Shown piece after piece: positions 26,945 through 35,214 of a stretch of 64,000 nucleotides of DNA. Position 1 is the first letter of the stretch. Each line of letters begins with the position of its first letter. Made by a program: the position numbers and the translations under genes. A model generated the notes under the pieces. The model had not been told where the DNA came from and ran no database searches. It saw only the letters and a list, made by a program, of their open reading frames with translations. The stretch is from Pseudomonas maioricensis (lineage in GTDB: Bacteria > Pseudomonadota > Gammaproteobacteria > Pseudomonadales > Pseudomonadaceae): positions 62,001 to 126,000 of the forward strand of contig NZ_LOHG01000005.1 of assembly GCF_022790535.1 (NCBI RefSeq), given 5' to 3'.

Positions 26945-28360
26945 TCAGCCTTGCGCTGCGACCAGCTCCGGAAACAGAAACGGCAAGCGCTGCGCCAGGC
27001 TGCGATCATGGCTCGCCGTTTCCGCTGGGGCTTGATGCAAGCGCGTCATGAGCGCCTCGATCACTGATCGGGACGCATCATTATGAAATTGCCAGACGCC
27101 GTAAATCCGTCCATCGAATGACGGCTCGCTACCCAGGCGTTCATCAGCCGCCAGGCCTGCCCCGATCCCGAACAGGTGCAGGCCATGCATCCGCTGCCCC
27201 GTCGCATCCAGGGGGCAACCCGACAGATCAGAATCAATACCACCTTTCACCTGACGCAACGTGATTGGCATACCATCCGGGTCGCTGAAGAGCGGCAAGC
27301 GAGGCTGGTACCCGGTGCATTGCACGACAACACTGGATTCAGTCAGCGCCTGAGCCGCCTGCTCATATTCTCCCGGTGCCCCTCCTTGAACCTGATGAGC
27401 GCAGACCCTGACTCCGGTTTTCCCTGCCCAGCCACGGGCCAGCACTTCGCGCCCTATATCGAGAGCCCTGTAACGCAAACCGCTGGAGCGATTGACCCGC
27501 CCGGATACCGGACACACATCACGCACCGGATGAAAGGCATAACCCGCAGCCACCGCAAGCTCAGCACTCTCGAAGAAAAGACGGATGGCAGACCGATGCA
27601 CCAGAGTGATCTCTTTGAGACCTGCGAACTCCAAAGCATCAGCCAGGTTTTCCAGCATGGAAAAAGCGCTGTGAGACCCGCCGACCACGGTAATCCTGCC
27701 TGATGCCGCCAAAGCCGGGGCGAACACTTCACGCAGCTGCACCGCATTCATGCGCAGTAACATGTCGGAGCTCATGATGGGGATCGACGCAGGCAACGTC
27801 AGCCCTTGATCAGCCAGACCTTCGCGCAAATAGTCAGGATTCTGCTGACCACCGAAGTTCAATACCAGGGTTCTGCTGCGGATGCGGCGTGTGCGTCCTT
27901 CGTTCTCGACCCAGACCACGAATTCATCGCCCTCCCGGACCACCTCGGTCACGGTAGTGCTGTGCCACAATTTCACGCCGTAGCGCTGGACAATAAAATC
28001 CAGCATCAGCTTCGACGCCTCTGCCAGCAACTCACCGACATCTGACAACTGCGGCGCGCTATGCGCCTGGCGACGAATCCGCCAGTAAGTGGGCGAATGC
28101 TCCAGTGGGCCGAAGACATCTCGCAGCGCAGGGTCACGCAGACAGTCGAGAAAGACATCGCCCACCGAGTTGGCGGTGATTCGATAATCACCCAGGCTGC
28201 CTGTCCCCGGGCTGGCACTGGAGTCGACGATAATCAGCCCGTCGCGCGCCAGATCGGGCAGTGTTCCGCTCTTCAGAGCGTTGAACAAAAGCCCCATGCC
28301 CGCAGGCCCAGCCCCCGCCACGACACAGCCGCAGCTGGTTTCCAGATAGTCTCTAAGCAT
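26945..28360 (-). CDS. FAD-dependent oxidoreductase convergent with the siderophore receptor
   Basis: A 471-residue flavoprotein with an N-terminal FAD-binding GxGxxG motif (CVVAGAGPAGMGLLFNAL). A second Rossmann-like motif lies near residue 225 (RITVVGGSHSAFSMLENL) and a C-terminal FAD contact at about 400 (HLFGIGAGLAADERLG). The plan is that of NAD(P)H-dependent flavin monooxygenases or reductases. AAGGAG lies 9 bases before the ATG. It ends 19 bases from the receptor stop. It might modify or reduce siderophores, or belong to an unrelated pathway. The exact subfamily is not recognised. Confidence 0.75.
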   Translation of the reverse strand: MLRDYLETSCGCVVAGAGPAGMGLLFNALKSGTLPDLARDGLIIVDSSASPGTGSLGDYRITANSVGDVFLDCLRDPALRDVFGPLEHSPTYWRIRRQAHSAPQLSDVGELLAEASKLMLDFIVQRYGVKLWHSTTVTEVVREGDEFVVWVENEGRTRRIRSRTLVLNFGGQQNPDYLREGLADQGLTLPASIPIMSSDMLLRMNAVQLREVFAPALAASGRITVVGGSHSAFSMLENLADALEFAGLKEITLVHRSAIRLFFESAELAVAAGYAFHPVRDVCPVSGRVNRSSGLRYRALDIGREVLARGWAGKTGVRVCAHQVQGGAPGEYEQAAQALTESSVVVQCTGYQPRLPLFSDPDGMPITLRQVKGGIDSDLSGCPLDATGQRMHGLHLFGIGAGLAADERLGSEPSFDGRIYGVWQFHNDASRSVIEALMTRLHQAPAETASHDRSLAQRLPFLFPELVAAQG

Positions 28361-29002
28361 AGTGAGGCTCCTTTAATCAATCGATGCGTGAGATCGCGTT
28401 TAACAAAACGGGCAGTGGGTTGATTCAAACGGTTGATACCCGCGTGGGCAGTACGACATTTAGAACGTACACAGCTGGAACCCCTGACTTGATAGCCGGG
28501 ACGCAGGTTTGAGTGGGGCGCAGTTAGACGCTTGTCAGCAATAACGACGAAGTCGTTGTAAGACAACGCTACCGCAGGGGTTCTGTCCTGAGGGTGAGGA
28601 GGAAGCGAAGGAAGGAGACTTAAATGAACACCGCAGGGGTGAACGAATAATTTCAAACATCAGTCACCGTGTCAATTTTCTGATTATTATCAGAAATCTA
28701 TATTTTGCAACTCCAAGATATTGATTTAAATACTGATTATTTTTTGACGACGTTAAACAGCCAGTATTTATACCGACCATGAGAATTTACACTCATTTAA
28801 TTATCAATGCCCTCGCTCACCCGCGCGTGAAAAGAGAGCGCCAGCATCTTGGCGACGCTTGGATTTACTGCACCCACCTATCCATTGTCAGCTGATGTCC
28901 GATGAGCGGTGCACACCTTGATCTGCAACGGCAGAACTTATCCGTCGCAACAGGTATCAATGTCTACAGAAGCCAACAAGCCTGATGGATGTAGAGGTCA
29001 AT
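28361..29002. other. AT-rich, gene-poor region with a possible 8-codon leader frame
   Basis: About 640 bases. At 28400-28650 a compact stretch contains ACCGCAGGGGT twice (about 28571 and 28630) and ends with a tiny frame ATG..TAA at 28624-28650 (MNTAGVNE) behind AAGGAG. Further right lies a palindrome TTTCTGAT/ATCAGAAA at 28677-28696, then AT-rich DNA. Longer open frames here match nothing I know. Confidence 0.45.
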
Positions 29003-29332
29003 ATGAACGCCGGAAAAAACAACCGCTCAGGCATTGCCGAGATCGATTACTCACGCGACACCCTGTTTGGCCCGGTGCCGATGCAGGCAACCTGCCGCGT
29101 CAGACTGGCGACCGTGGAGCAGGACGGGCGAACCTTGCGAGAGCTGACCATCCTGGGGGAAGTGCCAGACTATTTACTCAAGTCAGCAGTAATCAGGGTG
29201 GCGCTGGAAGGGAACATCGAGGCTGGGCCGATACGGGATTATTTCGAAACCAACGGCAGCGGAATGAATGGCACCGGTGAACAACCTTTCAGGCTTTTGT
29301 TTGAGAACGAACACCGTCGATCCCTTCACTAA
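29003..29332 (+). CDS. Small uncharacterised protein
   Basis: A 109-residue soluble protein beginning MNAGKNNRSGIAEIDYSRDT. The ATG at 29003 has AGAGGT 8 bases upstream; the alternative ATG at 28985 lacks a site. It has no signal peptide, membrane helix or known motif. The strand-rich middle (MQATCRVRLATVEQDGRTLR) suggests a small beta fold. It stands alone and ends just before a stem-loop at 29350-29379. I do not recognise the family, and it may be restricted to Pseudomonas. Confidence 0.6.
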   Translation: MNAGKNNRSGIAEIDYSRDTLFGPVPMQATCRVRLATVEQDGRTLRELTILGEVPDYLLKSAVIRVALEGNIEAGPIRDYFETNGSGMNGTGEQPFRLLFENEHRRSLH

Positions 29333-29349
29333 GTTATCGTACAACATAC

Positions 29350-29379
29350 TTCTCCCGTGCACCGGCGTGCGCGGGAGAA
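29350..29379 (+). terminator. Stem-loop after the 109-residue gene
   Basis: TTCTCCCG (29350-29357) pairs with CGGGAGAA (29372-29379). It is 17 bases after the stop codon. There is no T run behind it, so termination is only probable. Confidence 0.5.
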
Positions 29380-29525
29380 AAGCTATATCATTGAAATGCT
29401 AAAATTTTAATACTTTGAAAAACATTAAACTTGCATGATGAAAAAAGCATGCTGACCAAACTTGATCTTTTGCATTCAGGCAACCTGCCCCCCATACGTC
29501 TACCTGAGTTAAATTTCGGGCATAT

Positions 29526-29570
29526 AAAAGCCGCCATTCAAGACTTTGATAAAGTCCGACAAGGCGGCTT
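29526..29570 (-). terminator. Terminator of the DUF1652 gene
   Basis: On the minus strand AAGCCGCC pairs with GGCGGCTT around an inner hairpin GACTTT/AAAGTC and is followed by TTTAT. It lies about 40 bases after the stop of the DUF1652 gene. Confidence 0.75.
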
Positions 29571-29608
29571 AGCCAGCTGTGACCTCAAGACACATTCACC
29601 TGACGCGT

Positions 29609-29878
29609 TCAGACAGCGATACGGGCCTTGGCGTGATGGTGACGGGTATGCGCCAGATCGTAGCGCAGTTCCGCGACCAGCTCGGATATGTCGCGCGTCG
29701 TGTTGAGGCGGTCCAGAGAGATCCCCGTGACTAACAGCTCCACCCGCTCAGAATGAGGGTCGACTATCTGTACGGTCATTGCGGAATCAGGCGATACGGT
29801 GCACGTGCAACGCAGGGGCAGAAAAGCACTCTCGACAATACTTCTTAGTTCGAGGGTGGAAAGTCTATACGCAATCAT
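29609..29878 (-). CDS. DUF1652 family protein
   Basis: The 89-residue protein has the family pattern: STLELRSIVESAFLPLRCTC, then DSAMTVQIVDPHSERVELLVTGI and a C-terminal helix. The start at 29878 has GGAG 9 bases upstream and removes 23 unsupported residues. DUF1652 proteins are almost confined to Pseudomonas and usually come in many copies per genome. Their function is unknown. The gene stands alone with its own terminator. Confidence 0.85.
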   Translation of the reverse strand: MIAYRLSTLELRSIVESAFLPLRCTCTVSPDSAMTVQIVDPHSERVELLVTGISLDRLNTTRDISELVAELRYDLAHTRHHHAKARIAV

Positions 29879-30208
29879 GTCCTTCTCCTTTTTCATCTTA
29901 CGCGTGGCTAAATCCTGCCACGATGGACATACACATAAAGGCGACACCGGTCTTCACTATCGCCAGACAACTGTCGTCAATTAAGTGAGGGGCTGATTAT
30001 TTATACGCCTCGCACCACGGTGAAGCAATAACGATTTCAATGCTCTTTTTTAGCCTGCAAAGAAGCAAACCTTATATACAACAGAAGAAACGTTTCACTT
30101 AACTACCTTCATCACTCCCTGTACATGACTTGTATCAATAATACCGCCTGCGCATGGGTTACCTATGCCCGTCAGCCCCGGTTTAGCGACTGACGGACAA
30201 TGTCGTCT
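29879..30208. other. AT-rich gap with one stem-loop
   Basis: About 330 bases with no plausible gene. CCGTCAG (30169-30175) and CTGACGG (30190-30196) form a stem just downstream of the minus-strand acetyltransferase gene and probably terminate it, though there is no clear T run. Confidence 0.5.
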
Positions 30209-30691
30209 TCAGCCATCATTACGCGGCAAACGCAAATGGATCAGCGCCACTCGTCCACCCTGCTTGTCACGTCGCTCGTCGATGGCATAGGGCCGAAAGC
30301 CAAGCTTGGGATAAAACAACAGACCCGGCACATTATGGTTGTAGCACGATGCTGTCATTTCGCTAGCCTCATGCTTGTCAAAAGCCAATTCCATCATGCA
30401 CCCGATCAGATAGCGCCCTACCCCTCGCGAGCGCGCCTTGGGTGAAATGATGACATTGCCTAAAGAACAACGACCACGGAAATCACAGCGTGAGAAATTG
30501 GCATACCCCACCACCTCGCCATCCATTTCGATCACCGTCGAATCAGAATGATTATGCAAGGCGTCGATCAATTGTGGAGGCGTCAGCGGCCAGGTCGCGC
30601 GCGGAAACATGTAAAACAGTTCATCGACGTTTTGTGGCAAGGCACACACGGTGGGGATGTCTTTTTCTTCCAGGGGGCGGTTCAAGAACAT
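30209..30691 (-). CDS. GNAT-family N-acetyltransferase
   Basis: This 160-residue protein has the GNAT fold. Motif A is LGNVIISPKARSRGVGRYLIGCMM, with the R-x-x-G-x-G/A acetyl-CoA loop given by RSRGVG. Motif B is around CYNHNVPGLLFYPKLGFRPY. AGAGGT lies about 9 bases before the ATG. It resembles RimI/phosphinothricin-type small-molecule or protein N-acetyltransferases, but the substrate cannot be read from sequence. No partner gene is nearby. Confidence 0.87.
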   Translation of the reverse strand: MFLNRPLEEKDIPTVCALPQNVDELFYMFPRATWPLTPPQLIDALHNHSDSTVIEMDGEVVGYANFSRCDFRGRCSLGNVIISPKARSRGVGRYLIGCMMELAFDKHEASEMTASCYNHNVPGLLFYPKLGFRPYAIDERRDKQGGRVALIHLRLPRNDG

Positions 30692-31032
30692 GGGGCAGTG
30701 ACCTCTTGAAGAATGAAAATAACAAGCGCTTGAATACTATATGCGAACTATCCATCCCTGCACGACTGGCACTGACAAAAATCCGTCACTGAAACCACCT
30801 GACCGCATACGTGTAACGAAGAAGAACCGGTGAACAGTTAACAACGTTGACCTGCAGGTTATTACGCTTCCTGCACTTCAAGAAAATAACGCAACTCCTT
30901 GATGCATCAATAATTCCTGCTTCATGCAGAACGCCTGTAATAAACGCTCGCGCCTTGCAAAATGCATGAATCAAAAAACACTGTTTTTCTCTAACCCAAT
31001 GAATCAAATAGGATTTAATTTAATTCAGCTTC
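30692..31032. other. Intergenic region upstream of the 313-residue membrane protein gene
   Basis: About 340 bases of mixed composition without a convincing gene on either strand. Its right end leads into a possible sigma-54 promoter at 31033-31048. Confidence 0.5.
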
Positions 31033-31048
31033 TGGCATAACCACTGCA
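31033..31048 (+). promoter_or_regulatory. Possible sigma-54 promoter
   Basis: TGGCATAACCACTGCA has GG and GC elements exactly 10 bases apart, as in the -24/-12 consensus TGGCACG-N4-TTGCW. It lies 49 bases before the ATG of the membrane protein at 31097. It differs from the consensus at three positions, so it is a candidate only. Confidence 0.35.
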
Positions 31049-31096
31049 ACTGTTTGAGGGAGGCTGTAACAAAATCCTTCATGGAGCAGAAAAATA

Positions 31097-32038
31097 ATGA
31101 TTTCATCCGCTGATACTTTCCCCTCTGCCGCGCAAGATTCCTCCAATCACTCAGGTGTGTCCTGGGGGGCAATCTTTGCTGGTGCCGCCGGTGCCGCTGC
31201 GCTTTCCTTAATCCTTATATTGCTGGGCTTCGGCTTGGGCTTTTCGGCGGTGTCGCCGTGGGCCAATGAAGGCATGAGCGCAAAGAGCCTGGGTATATCG
31301 ACGGTCGTCTGGTTGGCGCTGACCCAGATCGTCGCCTCAGGGCTGGGTGGTTACCTCGCCGGCAGGTTGCGGGTGAAATGGGCCAATCTGCATGGTGATG
31401 AGGTGTATTTTCGCGACACCGCTCACGGCTTCCTGTCGTGGGCCATCGCGACACTGGTAGCCGCAACGCTGATTGCCAGCTCGGTCAGCAGCATTATCGG
31501 GGGTGGCGTTCAGGCGGGTGCCAGCGTGGCTTCCGGTGCTGCAGGTGCCGTGACTCAGGTCGCAGGCAGCGCTGCCAGCAACAGTAACGCCAGTGGTCAG
31601 GACTACGGCTATTACATTGACAGCCTGTTCCGCGATGATCGCCCCGCTGCCGTCAGTGATGACGCTGCGCATGGCGTAGTGCTGCGCATCTTCAGCCGCA
31701 CCCTGAGCAACGATGGGCAAATGAGTGCTGAAGATCGTACCTATCTGGCGCAGATGATTGCTCAGCGTACCAACCTCAGCCAAGCGGATGCCGAGCGTCG
31801 TGTCGACCAGGTTTATGGCCAGGCTCGTCAGGCACTTGAAGATGCCAAAAAAGCTGCACAGGAAGCTGCTGATACCGCCGCCAAAGTCGCCGCAATGACT
31901 GCACTGTGGACATTCGTCTCGCTGCTTTGCGGTGCGTTCTTCGCAAGCTTCGCTGCGATTTACGGCGGCCGTCGTCGCGACGCTGTGACCTATCTGGACG
32001 ACAGCGCTTACACCACTACTAGAACAACGGCTCTTTAA
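31097..32038 (+). CDS. Conserved multi-pass membrane protein of unknown function
   Basis: This 313-residue protein has four predicted membrane segments: WGAIFAGAAGAAALSLILIL, VVWLALTQIVASGLGGYLAG, LSWAIATLVAATLIASSVSS and, at the C-terminus, AALWTF-type ALWTFVSLLCGAFFASFAAI. Between the third and fourth is a long Ala/Ser/Gln-rich coiled region (about residues 150-265). It resembles proteins often mislabelled PhnA-like in alpha-proteobacteria. Its function is unknown. A 23-codon membrane microprotein gene follows 16 bases after the stop, and both end at one terminator. Confidence 0.8.
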   Translation: MISSADTFPSAAQDSSNHSGVSWGAIFAGAAGAAALSLILILLGFGLGFSAVSPWANEGMSAKSLGISTVVWLALTQIVASGLGGYLAGRLRVKWANLHGDEVYFRDTAHGFLSWAIATLVAATLIASSVSSIIGGGVQAGASVASGAAGAVTQVAGSAASNSNASGQDYGYYIDSLFRDDRPAAVSDDAAHGVVLRIFSRTLSNDGQMSAEDRTYLAQMIAQRTNLSQADAERRVDQVYGQARQALEDAKKAAQEAADTAAKVAAMTALWTFVSLLCGAFFASFAAIYGGRRRDAVTYLDDSAYTTTRTTAL

Positions 32039-32054
32039 GCCAAGGAGAACGACT

Positions 32055-32126
32055 ATGCCTTCCATCCTGCTGTGGTTACTCGGTGTTCCGATCCCGGTCA
32101 TCATCCTGATTGCGATCCTGATGTAA
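32055..32126 (+). CDS. 23-residue hydrophobic membrane microprotein
   Basis: A small frame encodes MPSILLWLLGVPIPVIILIA plus ILM. AAGGAG lies 8 bases upstream of the ATG, the spacing is ideal and an intrinsic terminator follows 14 bases after the stop. The whole peptide is one membrane helix with a central proline pair. It is co-transcribed with the 313-residue membrane protein, 16 bases downstream of it. Short hydrophobic proteins like this are often missed by gene callers. The function is unknown; it could be a subunit or a stress microprotein. Confidence 0.65.
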   Translation: MPSILLWLLGVPIPVIILIAILM

Positions 32127-32140
32127 CGGATCAGGCCCAG

Positions 32141-32173
32141 GCCGCCTCCCCTCAAGGGCAGGCGGCTTTTTTA
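32141..32173 (+). terminator. Terminator of the membrane protein operon
   Basis: GCCGCCT (32141-32147) pairs with AGGCGGC (32160-32166), followed by a run of six T. It ends just before the convergent DMT transporter gene. Confidence 0.88.
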
Positions 32174-32183
32174 TGCGCCGACG

Positions 32184-33107
32184 TCAGCGCCTGCGCAAGA
32201 ACGGCAGACCGATCAAGGTCAGGGCGACGCCCAGCAGAGCAGCGCCATGCAGAGGATCGTCAAACTGCACAAAAGCCCACAGCATCGTTGCTGGCGGTGT
32301 TAGAAACAACGCACCGCTGACGGTCTGGACATTGAAACGCTGCACACACAGCCAATAAAAGCCGTAGCCGCCCAAGGTGGCGAATATGACCAGCCACAAC
32401 ACGGCCAGGCCGAAATCGCTGACCATCACCGGCACGATGCTGCCCTCCCACATCGCCAGCGCGGCGAAAACGGGCAAGGTGGCCACTGCCTGGATAAACA
32501 ATGCAGTGAACGCAGGAACCGGGACTGCAGCGGACTTTTTCTGATAAATCGTCGCAGCCGTCAACGACAGCACCGCCAACACCGGCAAGCCGTACGCCCA
32601 GAGCGGCGCACTGGATAGCTCGATACTCGCAGCACTAGCAATCAACATCCCGACAATGCACAGCGCAACCCCTACCCATTGCCAGCCACGGGTGCGCTGC
32701 CCGGGAATCAGCCCTGCGGACAACACAATGCTCAGTGGCAGCAAGTTGGCAATCAGCGAACTGGTCCCCGGCGCCACACCTAGCTCGATAGACAGTGCAA
32801 TCGCTGCGATGAAACCGGCAATACCAAAAAGCCCTACCAGCATCTGCTGCCGCACTACCCGCCAGTTGAGCTGACGCAACGAACCCAGCACCAGCGGGCA
32901 CAGTAACAACGCCATCAGCACAAACCTCCAGAACGTCACCAGCATGACACCGCTGTGCTCGGAGGCATAACGGTAGCCGATGAACCCGGAGCTCCAGCTC
33001 AGCACCATCGCGGCTAATAGCAAACTGCTTACCCAACGGGATCCAGAAACCGCTCTTACTTGCTGCTGAGCTGTTTGAACCGATATTTCTACCGTCTGGC
33101 CGTTCAT
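32184..33107 (-). CDS. EamA/DMT-family drug/metabolite exporter
   Basis: The 307-residue permease has ten predicted helices in two EamA repeats (WSSGFIGYRYASEHSGVML at the start of the first repeat, and ALLGVALTLIGLPFLRRR at the end of the second). The ATG at 33107 has AGGGG 9 bases upstream. It is divergent from a LysR regulator gene at 33208, which probably controls it. Family members export amino acids or other metabolites, and the substrate is unknown. Confidence 0.85.
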   Translation of the reverse strand: MNGQTVEISVQTAQQQVRAVSGSRWVSSLLLAAMVLSWSSGFIGYRYASEHSGVMLVTFWRFVLMALLLCPLVLGSLRQLNWRVVRQQMLVGLFGIAGFIAAIALSIELGVAPGTSSLIANLLPLSIVLSAGLIPGQRTRGWQWVGVALCIVGMLIASAASIELSSAPLWAYGLPVLAVLSLTAATIYQKKSAAVPVPAFTALFIQAVATLPVFAALAMWEGSIVPVMVSDFGLAVLWLVIFATLGGYGFYWLCVQRFNVQTVSGALFLTPPATMLWAFVQFDDPLHGAALLGVALTLIGLPFLRRR

Positions 33108-33207
33108 CTGGCATCCCCTGTTGCATTGAATAAGCCTGATGGTAAGAATGGCCAGGTACTTCAATCAAACGAAATGATCAGCATTAATGATGCAGGATTT
33201 ATAAATC

Positions 33208-34074
33208 ATGCAAAGCACGCTGGATATTGATCTGCTGCGCACCTTCCAGGCCGTAGTCCGTTTCGAACAGTTCCTTGCGGCAGCCACCTTTCTCAACCGC
33301 AGCCCTTCGGCGGTAAGCCTGCACATACGGCGTCTGGAAGAGATTACCGGTGGGCGATTGCTGGAACGGGACAATCAGAACGTTACGCTGACGCCTCTGG
33401 GTCGGCGTTTCGCCTTGCAAAGCGCCGAACTGTTACAGGCACACGATCAGCTGCTCGCAGGTTTCCGCTCGCCGACGATCAGCGGCCGGGTACGACTGGG
33501 TATTTCCGAAGAGTATGCGGCAGCCTTGCTGCATAGCACTCTGGCGCCACTGACCAGCGGCTATCCGCAGATCGAACTCGAAGTTGAAACCGCGTCCAGC
33601 GGCCGACTTATTGATCAACTGCAACGGGGTCAACTGGATCTGGCCCTGCTGGTAGTCCCCATTGATGCGAGCAGCCCGGATCAACCGCTGAAAACTTTTG
33701 GCACCACTGAGCCGGTGTGGGTAGCTGCCCCTGGCTATCAGCTACGTGCCGACAAGGCCGTGCCACTGGCGCTGCATGGCGAAGGCTGCCCTTACCGCAG
33801 CGTAGCGGTCGACGCCCTGAGCCGGATCGGCCGCGCGTGGCGCACGGTGGTCATGTCGGCAGGCTCCAGCGCACTGGAAACAACAATTTGCGCAGGCATG
33901 GCGGTCGGTATCATCGACCGCAGCCGGGTCAGTGCACAGATGCGTATTCTCGGTGCGGAAGAAGGCTTGCCGCCATTGCCACTGCACCGCCTGCAACTGG
34001 TCAAGGCTGCGGGAGAGGCAAGCGCCGCCTGCGACATATTGATAGGTCTGATCAGCGATCACTTCCGCCCCTGA
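33208..34074 (+). CDS. LysR-family transcriptional regulator divergent from the DMT exporter
   Basis: A 288-residue regulator with an N-terminal winged helix (DIDLLRTFQAVVRFEQFLAAATFLNRSPSAVSLHIRRLEE) and a C-terminal substrate-binding domain (GRVRLGISEEYAAALLHSTL). The ATG has AGGA 11 bases upstream. The 100-base gap to the exporter gene contains GCATTAATGATGC (33181-33193), an interrupted palindrome that could be the operator. Divergent LysR-EamA pairs are common in proteobacteria, with the regulator usually activating the exporter. Confidence 0.88.
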   Translation: MQSTLDIDLLRTFQAVVRFEQFLAAATFLNRSPSAVSLHIRRLEEITGGRLLERDNQNVTLTPLGRRFALQSAELLQAHDQLLAGFRSPTISGRVRLGISEEYAAALLHSTLAPLTSGYPQIELEVETASSGRLIDQLQRGQLDLALLVVPIDASSPDQPLKTFGTTEPVWVAAPGYQLRADKAVPLALHGEGCPYRSVAVDALSRIGRAWRTVVMSAGSSALETTICAGMAVGIIDRSRVSAQMRILGAEEGLPPLPLHRLQLVKAAGEASAACDILIGLISDHFRP

Positions 34075-34180
34075 AATATGACCGGCCGGGTCCGCAATAT
34101 CCTGTAACCGATCAAACAATCGGTATCATGACAACGTCGTTACAGTCAGCCTTTAGCTTGAAAGTCGGGGGAAGTAATCC

Positions 34181-35173
34181 ATGGCCATTTTTTCTCTGGC
34201 TCGTATCAGGGCGCGCTGGCTCACCTGGACCTGCATGCTGATGTTCATCATTGGCCTACCCGTAGGCTGCTCCGTACTGCAGCACACGGAGCGCGAACTG
34301 GTATTCCGCATCGAGCCAGGCACTGCCAGCTGGTACAGCGGGCTGCCGGCCAACGTGCAAGAGCTGGAGCTCAAAGCCCCGCAATTCGGTTTGTCGCAAA
34401 GCATTCACGGCTGGTGGTGGCCCGCCAACCGCAAAGATGCTCCCGCCGTGCTTTATCTGCATGGATCGCGCTGGAACCTGACCGGTCAGTTGTTTCGTAT
34501 CGAAGAACTGCACGCCCTGGGCTTCTCGGTACTGGCCATCGATTACCGCGGTTTCGGCGAAAGTCGTGGCTCCTTGCCGTCAGAGAGCACCGTGTATGAA
34601 GATGCGCGAATTGCCTGGGAACGCCTCAAGCTCCTACAGCCCGACGCCAGCCGTCGCCTGATCTACGGGCATTCACTGGGTGGTGCGGTAGCCGTGGATC
34701 TGGCCGCCGAACTGGGCCGCGATACGCGGGACGGCACGCAACCGGCTGAGGCTCGCGGGCTTATCATCGAATCCACCTTTACCACCCTGGCCGATGTCGC
34801 TACCGCAGTCGCCAATGATTACACCTCGCTCCCGGTACGCTGGCTGCTGTCGCAGAAATTCGACTCCATCGACAAGATCGCCGACATTCACATGCCGCTG
34901 CTGATCGTGCACGGCACGGATGACCGTTATGTCCCCCCTCGCTTCAGCGAAGAGTTGTTTGCGGCCGCTCAAGAGCCGAAGAAACTCTTGCTGGTGCCCG
35001 GAGGGACTCACAACAACAGCATGCGGATCGGGCGCCAAGCCTACAGTCAGGCGATTCAGGCGTTGCTGAAATCCGGGGCGGCCCCAGCAAACGCGGCGAT
35101 GCAGCACACTCTACCCGCGAAACAACCAGCGTCCAGTCAGGACAGCAGCCTGCGCAGTAGCAACGCATCGTGA
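34181..35173 (+). CDS. Alpha/beta hydrolase, probable lipoprotein
   Basis: The 330-residue protein starts with a hydrophobic segment ending in a lipobox-like LPVGC (Cys near residue 28), so it may be a lipoprotein. The hydrolase core follows: VLAIDYRGFGES, the nucleophile elbow IYGHSLGGAVA, HMPLLIVHGTDDRYVPP (acid) and PGGTHNNS (His). The order is that of BEM46/ABHD13-type serine hydrolases. The substrate is unknown. It stands alone, between the LysR regulator and a convergent minus-strand cluster. Confidence 0.83.
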   Translation: MAIFSLARIRARWLTWTCMLMFIIGLPVGCSVLQHTERELVFRIEPGTASWYSGLPANVQELELKAPQFGLSQSIHGWWWPANRKDAPAVLYLHGSRWNLTGQLFRIEELHALGFSVLAIDYRGFGESRGSLPSESTVYEDARIAWERLKLLQPDASRRLIYGHSLGGAVAVDLAAELGRDTRDGTQPAEARGLIIESTFTTLADVATAVANDYTSLPVRWLLSQKFDSIDKIADIHMPLLIVHGTDDRYVPPRFSEELFAAAQEPKKLLLVPGGTHNNSMRIGRQAYSQAIQALLKSGAAPANAAMQHTLPAKQPASSQDSSLRSSNAS

Positions 35174-35214
35174 GCTGCGTGCCCACTGACCGTGTTATCG
35201 AAGATGCACCAAGG

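Noticed and set aside
28273..28656. 127-codon minus-strand frame overlapping the start of the FAD oxidoreductase gene
   Set aside because: It runs through the oxidoreductase start and low-complexity leader sequence, with no supported start and no family match.
29431..29706. 91-codon plus-strand frame beginning MHDEKSMLTKLDLL
   Set aside because: It crosses the terminator of the DUF1652 gene and then runs antisense to that gene; no motif.
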